A DNA stretch of 64,000 nt, taken from the NCBI RefSeq assembly GCF_021130785.1, contig NC_060214.1, positions 310,001 to 374,000 of the forward strand, written 5' to 3'. Source of the DNA: Homalodisca vitripennis. Lineage: Eukaryota > Arthropoda > Insecta > Hemiptera > Cicadellidae. The first letter of the stretch is position 1; the number at the start of each line of letters is the position of its first letter. This document shows positions 1-12,250 of this stretch, piece after piece. A program made the translations under genes and the position numbers. The notes beneath the pieces were generated by a model. That model was given only the letters and a program-made list of their open reading frames with translations, searched no databases and was not told the origin of the DNA.

Positions 1-1033
1 TCTTTATACTTTGTTATGAATTGTACAAATATAACTCATGTTATCCTTTTATTAATTAGTTATTGTGTAAGGCTAAATGTTTATTTATGGCAACAGTTCC
101 AAGTACATTGTACGTGATACCTATTTAAATCTGATGTTTCTGAAGAAAAATATATTAAATAATTTTTTATTGCAAGTTTCCTTTCTATGTATTGCTGTAA
201 TAATTTTGTTGTATTAATTTTTGTAAGGAGAACCGATCCCCTTTTAATCCTTATTCTGCCCGTCCTCATGGGCCACTGGCCTGTGTGAGGATCTTATCAA
301 ACACGCTATGGGGTTGAGTCGATATAGTTCAAGGTCATTGGTAATGATAAAAATTGCAACGATCACATACAGGATTTGACCCTGCGCTTTTTTTAACTCA
401 GACTCGAAGTTCACAGTACAGACCGCTTGGCCATCGGTACTCCCATAATCATATATACTTTACTAAAATTTAAACCAGTATAAAGTTTTAAAGATGTAAC
501 TATTACTATGGTAGTACAGTAATAAATGATAATGTACACAACCTCTGCTCAGGGGAGGTGGGGCTGGGAGATTAGCGGTTTAAATTATCAAGGTCATGGC
601 AAGTCGTGTCGATTGTAATACTTTATAATCTCATTAGGACACGAAATTTCCATCTGGCCAATACATGGGCTTTGTCATCAACATAAACCAAATATGAAGT
701 ATTACCATTGAATACAACGATAAAGGAAAGTTTTACGAAGTCAGAGAGCCTACAAACTAACGACAGAATCTGCCTGTATCCTCAGCTGTTATTGTGAGGG
801 GCCACCCACCAGCACGTCATACATTCCTACGGGGAGAGTGGTTAATATTTAAATATAATCCTTAGTTAAAGAAGTAGAGAATACAATGAGCGAAAGAAGT
901 CGAAACGTTGTACAATATTTCAATTGATATATATTTTGTGAACTTAAACTCAATTTTTGCCAACCACAAGAATATTATTCCGGCGACTAAGAACAGAAAA
1001 GTAAACTAAAGGTCAAATATGTAAATGTCTCAG
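1..1033. other. Unique AT-rich DNA, no gene seen
   Basis: No repeat structure and no convincing coding region is visible. The only open frame over 60 codons lies on the minus strand at 81-269 and shows no recognisable motif. A short G-rich patch occurs around 545-570. The segment may be the upstream flank of the candidate promoter that follows. Confidence 0.5.
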
Positions 1034-1067
1034 TATAAATGTTAACCGCGCCTTACAGTTTACAGTT
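1034..1067 (+). promoter_or_regulatory. Candidate RNA polymerase II core promoter (TATA + initiator)
   Basis: TATAAAT lies at 1034-1040. Two ACAGTT initiator-like hexamers lie at 1055-1060 and 1062-1067. The A of the second hexamer, at 1064, is 30 bases downstream of the first T of the TATA box, which is the usual spacing in arthropod TATA promoters. A consensus splice donor follows 59 bases later. The motifs are short and could be coincidental in AT-rich DNA. The combined spacing is the only support. Confidence 0.3.
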
Positions 1068-1253
1068 GGGCTCTCTTTTGTTCCTCAACCCACCATTATT
1101 TGCCTTGTTTCAGCGGCTTTAGGTAAGTAATAATTCTCAACGTAGAAAGTGTTTTGATGTTTGCTTATATTGGAGTTACCGTGATAAGTTATATGCGTTA
1201 ATAATTCCATTATTTTTGTATTTTTATTTAGCACCATGTCAGTTGACCGTTTG
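1064..1253 (+). other. Candidate 5' end of a spliced gene: noncoding exon 1 and start-codon exon 2
   Basis: From the putative initiator at 1064 a short exon would end at 1122, at AG|GTAAGTAA, a near-perfect donor. About 110 bases later a T-rich tract ends in TTTAG at 1231. It is followed by CACCATG (ATG at 1236-1238, A at -3), a good Kozak context. Exon 2 would encode M-S-V-D-R-L and end in phase 0 at TTG|GTAAAA (1253/1254), a moderate donor. If unspliced, the frame stops after 16 codons. Later exons are not identified, and a six-copy repeat would lie in the next intron. The exon chain is inferred from splice-site logic only. Confidence 0.25.
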
Positions 1254-1467
1254 GTAAAAAGCTCCTTTTACATTCATCAGACATGATAGATTTAGGCAAA
1301 CAATGTAATGTTCACTATGCACTGCATATTAGTCAAGCAAAACATTTTATTTATTACACATATTCGTATTCTAATATAGGATTCAAAAGGCAGTATACCC
1401 TTCATAAAACAGCTAACTTTATATATTTGAGGCGATGTTTTTAGATTAACATAAGCATCAACGTAGC

Positions 1468-2901
1468 ATTTTTATATCTCTGTAGTTTTCTATATAGATA
1501 TAAATATTAAGCTTTCCTGACTATTTAAGATTTTACTTCAAACATCTGTAACATTTTGGTAAGAGCTTAAAGAGCAAAATTCAAGAATGTATGCAATATG
1601 TGTTGGAAAGCTCAACGGTAGATACAACTACTTGAATAAAGTAGTCACAGAATGCACAAAACATTAAACCTGGAATGTAGGTTTTAACAATTAAATGGAA
1701 CATAGTATTTTTATATCTCTGTAGTTTTCTATATAGATATAAATATTAAGCTTTCCTGACTATTTAAGATTTTACTTCAAACATCTGTAACATTTTGGTA
1801 AGAGCTTAAAGAGCAAAATTCAAGAATGTATGCAATATGTGTTGGAAAGCTCAACGGTAGATACAACTACTTGAATAAAGTAGTCACAGAATGCACAAAA
1901 CATTAAACCTGGAATGTAGGTTTTAACAATTAAATGGAACATAGTATTTTTATATCTCTGTAGTTTTCTATATAGATATAAATATTAAGCTTTCCTGACT
2001 ATTTAAGATTTTTACTTCAAACATCTGTAACATTTTGGTAAGAGCTTAAAGAGCAAAATTCAAGAATGTATGCAATATGTGTTTTGGAAAAGCTCAACGG
2101 TAGATACAACTACTTGAATAAAGTAGTCACAGAATGCACAAAAACATTAAACCTGGAATGTAGGTTTTAACAATTAAATGGAACATAGTATTTTTATATC
2201 TCTGTAGTTTTCTATATAGATATAAATATTAAGCTTTCCTGACTATTTAAGATTTTACTTCAAACATCTGTAACATTTTGGTAAGAGCTTAAAGAGCAAA
2301 ATTCAAGAATGTATGCAATATGTGTTGGAAAGCTCAACGGTAGATACAACTACTTGAATAAAGTAGTCACAGAATGCACAAAAACATTAAACCTGGAATG
2401 TAGGTTTTAACAATTAAATGGAACATAGTATTTTTATATCTCTGTAGTTTTCTATATAGATATAAATATTAAGCTTTCCTGACTATTTAAGATTTTACTT
2501 CAAAACATCTGTAACATTTTGGTAAGAGCTTAAAGAGCAAAATTCAAAAATGTACGCAATATGTGTTGGAAAGCTCAACGGTAGATACAACTACTTGAAT
2601 AAAGTAGTCACAGAATGCACAAAACATTAAACCTGGAATGTAGGTTTTAACAATTAAATGGAACATAGTATTTTTATATCTCTGTAGTTTTCTATATAGA
2701 TATAAATATTAAGCTTTCCTGACTATTTAAGATTTTACTTCAAACATCTGTAACATTTTGATAAGAGCTTAAAGAGCAAAATTCAAAAATGTATGCAATA
2801 TGTGTTGGAAAGCTCAACGGTAGATACAACTACTTGAATAAAGTAGTCACAGAATGCACAAAACATTAAACCTGGAATGTAGGTTTTAACAATTAAATGG
2901 A
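1468..2901. repeat. Tandem repeat, six copies of a ~240-bp unit
   Basis: The landmark TTTATATCTC recurs at 1471, 1710, 1949, 2193, 2433 and 2673, giving periods of 239-244. Copies are nearly identical and differ mainly by one-base changes in homopolymer runs and a few substitutions in copies 5 and 6. The array begins abruptly at 1468 and ends abruptly near 2901 after the AATTAAATGGAA boundary. No open frame runs through it. High identity implies recent expansion or homogenisation. Homopolymer differences could be biological or sequencing noise. Confidence 0.95.
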
Positions 2902-5239
2902 AAATGAATACTATTAAATAACAGAAATTGATTGTAGGCATCAAAGTATTGTGTTCCAAGAAGAAGAAGAAGAAGAAGTCGATAGAGAGATCAGTGTCAG
3001 GTTGAAGTGATTAGATTTGGAGTATCTTGATTGGTCTGGTAGAGGAAAGGGACTGAATATCAATGAGATCCCGTAGTTAAAAAGTTTCTTAGGAATTATA
3101 AAGTCGAGGAGAGGCGCTAAGTGTAACTCTCAGGCATTTCTTATTTGAAGAGTAATAATTTCTGAACGAGAAGTTGAGAACTTTGATGATGTTGATTTAG
3201 TCGAGTTTTTTTAGATTCTGGCGTCAACCAACTGAACGATAGCAAAGCCACTGAAATCAGAACATGAAGACACCAAAATGTCCTATCATACCTTTTTAAT
3301 TGTTTATTTCTCATATATACTGCGTTCCAAGTATTATGCATACTGAAGGGACCTTTTAAACTATAAGAGATACAACAAAGTATAATTGGACAACATTGTG
3401 CGTAATAACAACAGCAACACATTCATGTGGTTTAATTCAATTATTGGTTACGTCGTTCACTCGATGCAATAAAAAAACTATCGGTGATGGAAATGTTCAA
3501 ACTGTCACAGCTCTCTTATTAGTACCTATAAAGGAACTTTGATTGCATGCAACCTGCCATATCTGGTTTTGAAATATAAATATGAAATATTTTTCAAGAT
3601 CAGTTTTTGGAAGTGTAGGTTTAAATTAAGTTTCTTTGTACTTAGCGAAAACAAAACTCTTTTTTTTTAACCTCAAAAAACTGATTTATTGTTTGTCAAT
3701 TAATTCATATAACCCCGTTTTGTAGAGATTTTTTTAATAGTGTTTAGACGGTTGGTACACCTGACTGATATTAACTTGCACATATTGTTGGAATCAGCTA
3801 TTTAGTTACATTAGAAATTATATGGCAAGGTCAATCTAAAAATGGCTGACTGTTATTTCTGAGCTAGCAGTAATTTCCGTGGTATTTTATATGGTATTTA
3901 ACCTTGAGGTGTGGTACAATGTGATAGTCTGGAACAATTTGCTGTCAAGTATGTATCTAAATAACCGAATGTAACGTTTTTCTTAATGAAACAATACAAA
4001 CTATTGAAGAGATAAAATTAAATTATAAACATTTTAATATGTTCTCGCGAACATTTAGGTTATCAAACATGGATTATGTATATTATAAATATTTTGTTAT
4101 ATATAATAAACATTTTTAAATTAGATAAATACTATTAATTAGGTACACACGCAATTTAAATTAGCTAGTAGAATGTAGGTGTAAGGGATTTAATAATATC
4201 TATTGGAAGTATATTAAGTCTAGTATTTTTCAGAGTACTAATTTTAAACAATAATTTAATAATATTGTTCGTTATTCCTCCTCATTAGGTGACATACTAA
4301 GTAAATTAAAGACATTAGTTGGTACGTTATATCATCTATGAAAACTATTTACGAAACATAACTTACCTAATTACTCATATTAAAAAATTTAGTTCAAAAT
4401 TAATAATTAAATGTCATAAACCTTAACCCTTTAAGCCCTGCATAGTAAAATATCAAGCTCATATAGTTGCATAGTTTCACTTTAAAACAAATAAATATTG
4501 CGTATTTGAATTCTATGAAAATAAACGTTTCAAATGCCCACAACAAAAGATGTAAAAATGTGTAAGTGTAAGCATTCATTCCCGATCCGATACAAGTGTT
4601 TGTGCTTCACAGTGCTTTGATTATAATTTATTTTGAACTTCCCACCAACTAGTTTTACTTCTAATGATTTCTTATACTGAACTCATTCATCTTTTAACTA
4701 AGTAGATCTAAGTTTTCAGTCATAGAAATTGTAACTGTTTCGGCTTAGCCTGTAATTTATGGAACGTTATTTTAGTTAGCTTTCTTGCATGTTTGATGAG
4801 TACTAATTACGTAATCAATTTTGAAATGACTTCGAGAAAAACAGCAGGTTTGCACAGTAGTATACAGTAGTTATATGTAATAATATTCATATTAGAAATT
4901 TTCCCATTGTGAATTTATGGACTTATTTATAACTTAAAATAGTTATTTACAGGGAGATACATCTTGTCCAAAACTATACAAAGTTTAAACTAAATTGATT
5001 TCCAATCATGACACTACTTATTCTCGTATAAAAACTCATTAGGACCTCATAGGAAAACTAAGATTTCTCCACTCGCTTCTGAAGCTTGATGTTGTGATCG
5101 ACTTCCTAGACTTAATCCCAGACACAAAGTCCCAAAACCGACAGGCTACGAGACTATATACTCTAAATCATTCTCATTAAATGCTTCTAAAACAAATATA
5201 ATATTTCATTGCAAATGACACTTCAAACGTTAAACGACT
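2902..5239. other. Unique AT-rich DNA, no gene seen
   Basis: No tandem structure is seen apart from the AAG microsatellite. The longest open frame (minus strand, 3141-3422, 93 codons) is cysteine-rich only at its start, has no recognisable domain and is probably chance. No RNA gene was recognised. Confidence 0.5.
2958..2978. repeat. (AAG)7 microsatellite
   Basis: Seven perfect AAG triplets lie 56 bases downstream of the end of the ~240-bp array. Confidence 0.95.
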
Positions 5240-6753
5240 TGTATCTCGATATTTCGATGGAGACATGTACCTAGTTTGGCAGATAACATTACAGAGAATT
5301 ACTCACGTCCTCCTATCCATTAATAATCTATAAATGTATCTCGGCATTACAAGGGAGACATGTACCTAGATTGACGGATAGCAATACAGAGAATCACTTA
5401 CGTCTTCATATCCATTAATAATCTATAAATGATTCTCGGCATTACAAGGGAGACATGTACCTTGTTTGGCAGCTAGCATTACAGAGAATATGCTACGTAA
5501 TCATATCCATTAATAATCTATAAATGTATCTCGGCATTACTAGGGAGACATGTACCTTGTTTGGCAGCTAGCATTACAGAGAATTTGCTACGTCTTCATA
5601 TCCATTAATAATCTATAAATGTATCTCGGCATTACTAGGGAGACATGCACCTTGTTTGGCAGCTAAAATTACGGAGAATTTGCTACGTAATCATATCCAT
5701 TAATAATCTATAAATGTATCTCGGCATTACTAGGGAGACATGTAGGCTACCTTGTTTGGCAGCTAGCATTACAGAGAATTTGCTACGTCTTCATATCCAT
5801 TAACAATCTAAAAATGTATCTCGGCATTTCAAGGGAGACATGTACCTTGTTTGGCAGCTAACATTACAGAGAATTTGCTACGTAATCATATCCATTATTA
5901 ATCTATAAATGTATCTCGGCATTACTAGGAAGACATGTACCTTGTTTGGCAGCTAGCATTACAGAGAATTTGCTACGTCTTCATATCCATTAATAATCTA
6001 TAAATGTATCTCGGCATTACTAGGGAGACATGCACCTTGTTTGGCAGCTAGCATTACAGAGAATTTGCTACGTAATCATATCCATTAATAATCTATAAAT
6101 GTATCTCGGCATTACAAGGGAGACATGTACCTTGTTTGGCAGCTAGCATTACGGAGAATTAGCTACGTAATCATATCCATTAATAATCTATAAATGTATC
6201 TCGGCATTACAAGGGAGACATGTACCTTGTTTGGCAGCTAGCATTACGGAGAATTTGCTACGTAATCATATCCATTAATAATCTATAATTGTATCTCTGC
6301 ATTACAAGGGAGACATGTACCTTGTTTGGCAGCTAGCATTACGGAGATTTTTCTACGTAATCATATCCATTAATAATCTATAAATGTATCTCGGCATTAC
6401 AAGGTAGACATGTACCTTGTTTGGCAGCTAGCATTACGGAGATTTTTCTACGTAATCATATCCATTAATAATCTATAAATGTATCTCGGCATTACAAGGT
6501 AGACATGTACCTTGTTTGGCAGCTAGCATTACGGAGAATTTGCTACGTAATCATATCCATTAATAATCTATAAATGTATCTCGGCATTACAAGGGAGACA
6601 TGTACCTTGTTTGGCGGCTAGCATTACGGAGAATTTGCTACGTAATCATATCCATTAATAATCTATAAATGTATCTCGGCATTACAAGGGAGACTTGTAC
6701 CTTGTTTGGCAGCTAGCATTGCGGAGAATTAGCTACGTCTTCATATCCATTAA
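5240..6753. repeat. 95-bp satellite, left block (~16 monomers)
   Basis: Monomers of 95 bp are recognised by TGTATCTCGGCATTAC, GGGAGACATGTACC and TTGTTTGGCAGCTAGC. The outermost copies at 5240-5450 are clearly diverged (TATCTCGATATTTCGATGG), as expected at an array edge. Inner copies are nearly uniform. Two variants alternate: one reads TTGCTACGTAATCAT and the other AGCTACGTCTTCAT. The block stops at 6753 exactly where the first Helitron begins, in the middle of CCATTAA|TAATCTATAAATG. Confidence 0.95.
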
Positions 6754-8048
6754 TCTATATATATGAAAGCAAGTCGTGTTAGTTACACTATTTATAAGTC
6801 AAGAACGGCTGAACTGATTTGGCTGAAACATGGTAGGGAGGTAGCTAAGAACTCGGAGAAGAACATAGGATACTTTTTATCCCGTTCCCGATTCAGGATT
6901 CCGCCCCACTGGTCTCTAAAAGTTCAGAAATACCCGTAAGAAATGCATTGCAGCAAAACATATGTTATTAAGTGAAAGAGCCTTTTTAAATTTAATCAGC
7001 TGTTCTTTGTAAACATATATAATGCTACAAAAGAAATATATGATAATATAATTTAAGTACCATTTTATATTTCTTTACATTTATAGTTTTAAAGCATAGA
7101 TTAAACTTAAGAGAAACAGCAAATTTTGTTTCAACTGTTTCTGCAATCACTGTTAAGCATAGACTTAATATTCAGATAATACAATTCAAATCTTACGTAA
7201 AAATTCACCTTTAACTGCAATATTTTTCTAATGTAAACCATACTCGTGCTTGATCAGAAGAGCAATGCAGATATCAAAATTACTATCTTACGTTGGCTAC
7301 AAATATAAAGAATGTTATAAAACCTACCTTAGTTTTTTTTTTACAGAATTATGGTTCTCAGAACTCCGTGCATACATATTCTTTTGATCGAGACCACAAA
7401 GCAAGCTCAATAATGGCATCGGATATATCTGTATAAAATAATTCGATCCCAGAAGTGATACACGCGCAAAGCCTAAAATAAAAACCATAAGCAATTTCGT
7501 TTTAACATTTGGAGCTCATAATCATTAGACTGTAATAATATGTACCTAATATATGCCTATTTTCGTTTCAAAATTACATTGAGCGCTATCTACATCGTAT
7601 GTGTGCAAATGAATTCGACTTTTGACTCCTGTCCACGCTTGTTTAATATAGTTCAATTGTATACAAAAAATCATAGAATATTAGAGAAAAATTCCAGTTA
7701 CTTCACAAGTGCATATTGAGACTGCTTTAAAATTTAAATCTTAAATAGTTCATGACATTGGAGTATCTTTCAGTGACTTTATCTCAGAAGGGTAATAAGG
7801 ACGTTCAAAAGAAATATGCCTCCTATGTCCCAATTTTTTCTGCAGGAAATCGGGTGCGAAGCCGTGGGTAACTGGGGTATCTGGTTGTAATTGGTATTTT
7901 ATTGAAATTCCAAGAGTTTTTGTTATAAAATACTACGAATGTATTGACGAACTAGCTGTTACCCGCGGCTAATCGCGCATAATTGCTTTTACTAAGTAAT
8001 ATAAGGACTTTTCTGAAGATTGTGTGCGAAGCCGCGGGTAGCAGCTAG
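6754..8048 (+). mobile_element. Non-autonomous Helitron, copy 1
   Basis: This is a 1295-bp element starting with TC (TCTATATATATGAAAG) and ending with CTAG, the Helitron CTRR end. GCCGCGGG lies just upstream of the 3' end, in the hairpin position. The first ~150 bases contain the block AACGGCTGAACTGATTTGG, which I recognise from 5' ends of arthropod Helitrons. Insertion is between A and T without target duplication, as Helitrons do. There is no Rep/helicase coding capacity, so mobilisation would need a partner. Orientation is set by 5' TC and 3' CTAG. Copies 1 and 3 share GAAAGCAAG near the start. Confidence 0.9.
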
Positions 8049-9285
8049 TAATCTATAAATGTATCTCGGCGTTACAAGGGTGACATGTACCTTGTTTGGC
8101 AGCTAGCATTACGGAGAATTTGCTACGTAATCATATCCATTAATAATCTATAAATGTATCTCGGCATTACAAGGGAGACATGTACCTTGTTTGGCGGCTA
8201 GCATTACGGAGAATTTGCTACGTAATCATATCCATTAATAATCTATAAATGTATCTCGGCATTACTAGGGAGACATGTACCTTGTTTGGCAGCTAGCATT
8301 ACAGAGAATTTGCTACGTCTTCATATCCACTAACAATCTAAAAATGTATCTCGGCATTTCAAGGGAGACATGTACCCTTTGTTTGGCAGCTAACATTACA
8401 GAGAATTTGCTACGTAATCATATCCATTATTAATCTATAAATGTATCTCGGCATTACTAGGAAGACATGTACCTTGTTTGGCAGCTAGCATTACAGAGAA
8501 TTTGCTACGTCTTCATATCCATTAATAATCTATAAATGTATCTCGGCATTACTAGGGAGACATGCACCTTGTTTGGCAGCTAGCATTACAGAGAATTTGC
8601 TACGTAATCATATCCATTAATAATCTATAAATGTATCTCGGCATTACAAGGGAGACATGTACCTTGTTTGGCAGCTAGCATTACGGAGAATTAGCTACGT
8701 AATCATATCCATTAATAATCTATAAATGTATCTCGGCATTACAAGGGAGACATGTACCTTGTTTGGCAGCTAGCATTACGGAGAATTAGCTACGTAATCA
8801 TATCCATTAATAATCTATAAATGTATCTCTGCATTACAAGGGAGACATGTACCTTGTTTGGCAGCTAGCATTACGGAGATTTTTCTACGTAATCATATCC
8901 ATTAATAATCTATAAATGTATCTCGGCATTACAAGGTAGACATTTACCTTGTTTGGCAGCTAGCATTACGGAGATTTTTCTACGTAATCATATCCATTAA
9001 TAATCTATAAATGTATCTCGGCATTACAAGGTAGACATGTACCTTGTTTGGCAGCTAGCATTACGGAGAATTTGCTACGTAATCATATCCATTAATAATC
9101 TATAAATGTATCTCGGCATTACAAGGGAGACATGTACCTTGTTTGGCGGCTAGCATTACGGAGAATTTGCTACGTAATCATATCCATTAATAATCTATAA
9201 ATGTATCTCGGCATTACAAGGGAGACTTGTACCTTGTTTTGCAGCTAGCATTGCGGAGAATTAGCTACGTCTTCATATCCATTAA
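8049..9285. repeat. 95-bp satellite block, 13 monomers
   Basis: The block is 1237 bp, 13 monomers to within two bases. It starts in register at TAATCTATAAATG immediately after CTAG and ends at CCATTAA immediately before the next TC. It contains the same ordered series of monomer variants as the block at 12251-13488, including the ACGGAGATTTTTCTACG variant. Confidence 0.95.
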
Positions 9286-10578
9286 TCTATATATATGAAA
9301 GAAAGTCGTGTTAGTTACACTATTTATAAGTCAAGAACGGCTGAACTGATTTGGCTGAAACATGGTAGGGAGGTAGCTAAGAACTCGGAGAAGAACATAG
9401 GATACTTTTTATCCCGTTCCTGATTCAGGATTCCGCCCAACTGGTCTCTAAAAGTTCAGAAATACCCGTAAGAAATGCATTGCAGCAAACATATGTTATT
9501 AAGTGAAAGAGCCTTTTTAAATTTAATCAGCTGTTCTTTGTAAACATATATAATGCTAAAAAAGATATATATGTTAATATAATTTAAGTACCATTTTATA
9601 TTTCTTTACATTTATAGTTTTAAAGCATAGATTAAACTTAAGAGAAACAGCAAATTTTGTTTCAACTGTTTCTGCAATCACTGTTAAGCATAGACTTAAT
9701 ATTCAGATAAATACAATTCAAATCGTACGTAAAAATTCACCTTTAACTGCAATATTTTTCTAATGTAAACCATACTCGTGCTTGATCAGAAGAGCAATAC
9801 AGATATCAAAATTACTATATTACGTTGGCTACAAATATAAAGAATGTTATAAAACCTACCTTAGTTTTTTTTTTACAGAATTATGGTTCTCAGAACTCCG
9901 TGCATACATATTCTTTTGATCGAGACCACAAAGCAAGCTCAATAATGGCATCGGATATATCTGTATAAATAATTCGATCCAGAAGTGATACACGCGCAAA
10001 GCCTAAAATAAAAACCATAAGCAATTTCGTTTAACATTTGGAGCTCATAATCATTTAGACTGTAATAATATGTACCTAATATATGCCTATTTTCGTTTCA
10101 AAATTACATTGAGCGCTATCTACATCGTATGTGTGCAAATGAATTCGACTTTTGACTCCTGTCCACGCTGGTTTAATATAGTTCAATTGTATACAAAAAT
10201 CATAGAATATTAGAGAAAAATTCCAGTTATTTCACAAGTGCATATTGAGACTGCTTTAAAATTTAAATCTTAAATAGTTCATGACATTGGAGTTATCTTT
10301 CAGTGACTTTATCTCAGAAGGGTAATAAGGACGTTCAAAAGAAATATGCCTCCTATGTCCCAATTTTTTCTGCAGGAAAATCGGGTGCGAAGCCGTGGGT
10401 AACTGGGTATCTGGTTGTAATGGTATTTTATTGAAATTCAAGAGTTTTTTGTTATAAAATACTACGAATGTATTGACGAACTAGCTGTTACCCGCGGCTA
10501 ATCGCGCATAATTGCTTTTACTAAGTAATATAAGGACTTTTCTGAAGATTGTGTGCGAAAGCCGCGGGTAGCAGCTAG
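9286..10578 (+). mobile_element. Non-autonomous Helitron, copy 2
   Basis: This 1293-bp copy has the same termini and the same A|T position in the monomer as copy 1. It shares diagnostic changes with copy 4: GAAAGAAAG near the start and TTCCTGATTC instead of TTCCCGATTC. No transposition protein is encoded. Confidence 0.9.
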
Positions 10579-10959
10579 TAATCTATAAATGTATCTCGGC
10601 GTTACAAGGGTGACATGTACCTTGTTTGGCAGCTAGCATTACGGAGAATTTGCTACGTAATCATATCCATTAATAATCTATAAATGTAATCTCGGCATTA
10701 CAAGGTAGACATGTACCTTGTTTGGCAGCTAGCATTACGGAGAATTTGCTACGTAATCATATCCATTAATAATCTATAAATGTATCTCGGCATTACAAGG
10801 GAGACATGTACCTTGTTTGGCGGCTAGCATTACGGAGAATTTGCTACGTAATCATATCCATTAATAATCTATAAATGTATCTCGGCATTACAAGGGAGAC
10901 TTGTACCTTGTTTGGCAGCTAGCATTGCGGAGAATTAGCTACGTCTTCATATCCATTAA
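10579..10959. repeat. 95-bp satellite block, 4 monomers
   Basis: The block is 381 bp, about four monomers, in exact register with both flanking Helitron ends. Its last monomers match the last monomers of the 13-unit block, as expected after an internal deletion. Confidence 0.95.
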
Positions 10960-12250
10960 TCTATATATATGAAAGCAAGTCGTGTTAGTTACACTATTTA
11001 TAAGTCAAGAACGGCTGAACTGATTTGGCTGAAACATGGTAGGGAGGTAGCTAAGAACTCGGAGAAGAACATAGGATACTTTTTATCCCGTTCCCGATTC
11101 AGGATTCCGCCCCACTGGTCTCTAAAAAGTTCAGAAATACCCGTAAGAAATGCATTGCAGCAAACATATGTTATTAAGTGAAAGAGCCTTTTTAAATTTA
11201 ATCAGCTGTTCTTTGTAAACATATATAATGCTACAAAAGAAATATATGTTAATATAATTTAAGTACCATTTTATATTTCTTTACATTTATAGTTTTAAAG
11301 CATAGATTAAACTTAAGAGAAACAGCAAATTTTGTTTCAAACTGTTTCTGCAATCACTGTTAAGCATAGACTTAATATTCAGATAATACAATTCAAATCT
11401 TACGTAAAAATTCACCTTTAACTGCAATATTTTTTCTAATGTAAACCATACTCGTGCTTGATCAGAAGAGCAATGCAGATATCAAAATTACTATCTTACG
11501 TTGGCTACAAATATAAAGAATGTTATAAAACCTACCTTAGTTTTTTTTTTACAGAATTATGGTTCTCAGAAACTCCGTGCATACATATTCTTTTGATCGA
11601 GACCACAAAGCAAGCTCAATAATGGCATCGGATATATCTGTATATATAATTCGATCCAGAAGTGATACACGCGCAAAGCCTAAAATAAAAACCATAAGCA
11701 ATTTCGTTTAACATTTGGAGCTCATAATCATTAGACTGTAATAATATGTACCTAATATATGCCTATTTTCGTTTCAAAATTACATTGAGCGCTATCTACA
11801 TCGTATGTGTGCAAATGAATTCGACTTTTGACTCCTGTCCACGCTGGTTTAATATAGTTCAATTGTATACAAAAATCATAGAATATTAGAGAAAAATTCC
11901 AGTTACTTCACAAGTGCATATTGAGACTGCTTTAAAATTTAAATCTTAAATAGTTCATGACATTGGAGTATCTTTCAGTGACTTTATCTCAGAAGGGTAA
12001 TAAGGACGTTCAAAAGAAATATGCCTCCTATGTCCCAATTTTTCTGCAGGAAATCGGGTGCGAAGCCGTGGGTAACTGGGTATCTGGTTGTAATTGGTAT
12101 TTTATTGAAATTCAAGAGTTTTTGTTATAAAATACTACGAATGTATTGACGAACTAGCTGTTACCCGCGGCTAATCGCGCATAATTGCTTTTACTAAGTA
12201 ATATAAGGACTTTTCTGAAGATTGTGTGCGAAGCCGCGGGTAGCAGCTAG
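10960..12250 (+). mobile_element. Non-autonomous Helitron, copy 3
   Basis: This 1291-bp copy is closest to copy 1. A 70-codon open frame at 10969-11181 lies in the conserved 5' end. It is interrupted in other copies by one-base changes, so it is not a gene. Near the 3' end, 12154-12250 is bounded by inverted versions of the element's own terminus (CTAGCTGTTACCCGCGGC and GCCGCGGGTAGCAGCTAG). Confidence 0.9.

Noticed and set aside
1101..1122. Nine-base microexon between TTTCAG and AG|GTAAGT
   Set aside because: The preceding TTGTTTCAG resembles an acceptor, but a simple first exon starting at the initiator near 1064 explains the donor with fewer assumptions.
3141..3422. 93-codon minus-strand cysteine-rich frame
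   Set aside because: Cysteines cluster only at the start and come from an ACAACA-type run. There is no signal, domain or splice context.
10969..11181. 70-codon open frame as a gene
   Set aside because: It lies in the conserved noncoding 5' end of the Helitron. Equivalent frames in the other copies are broken by single-base changes.
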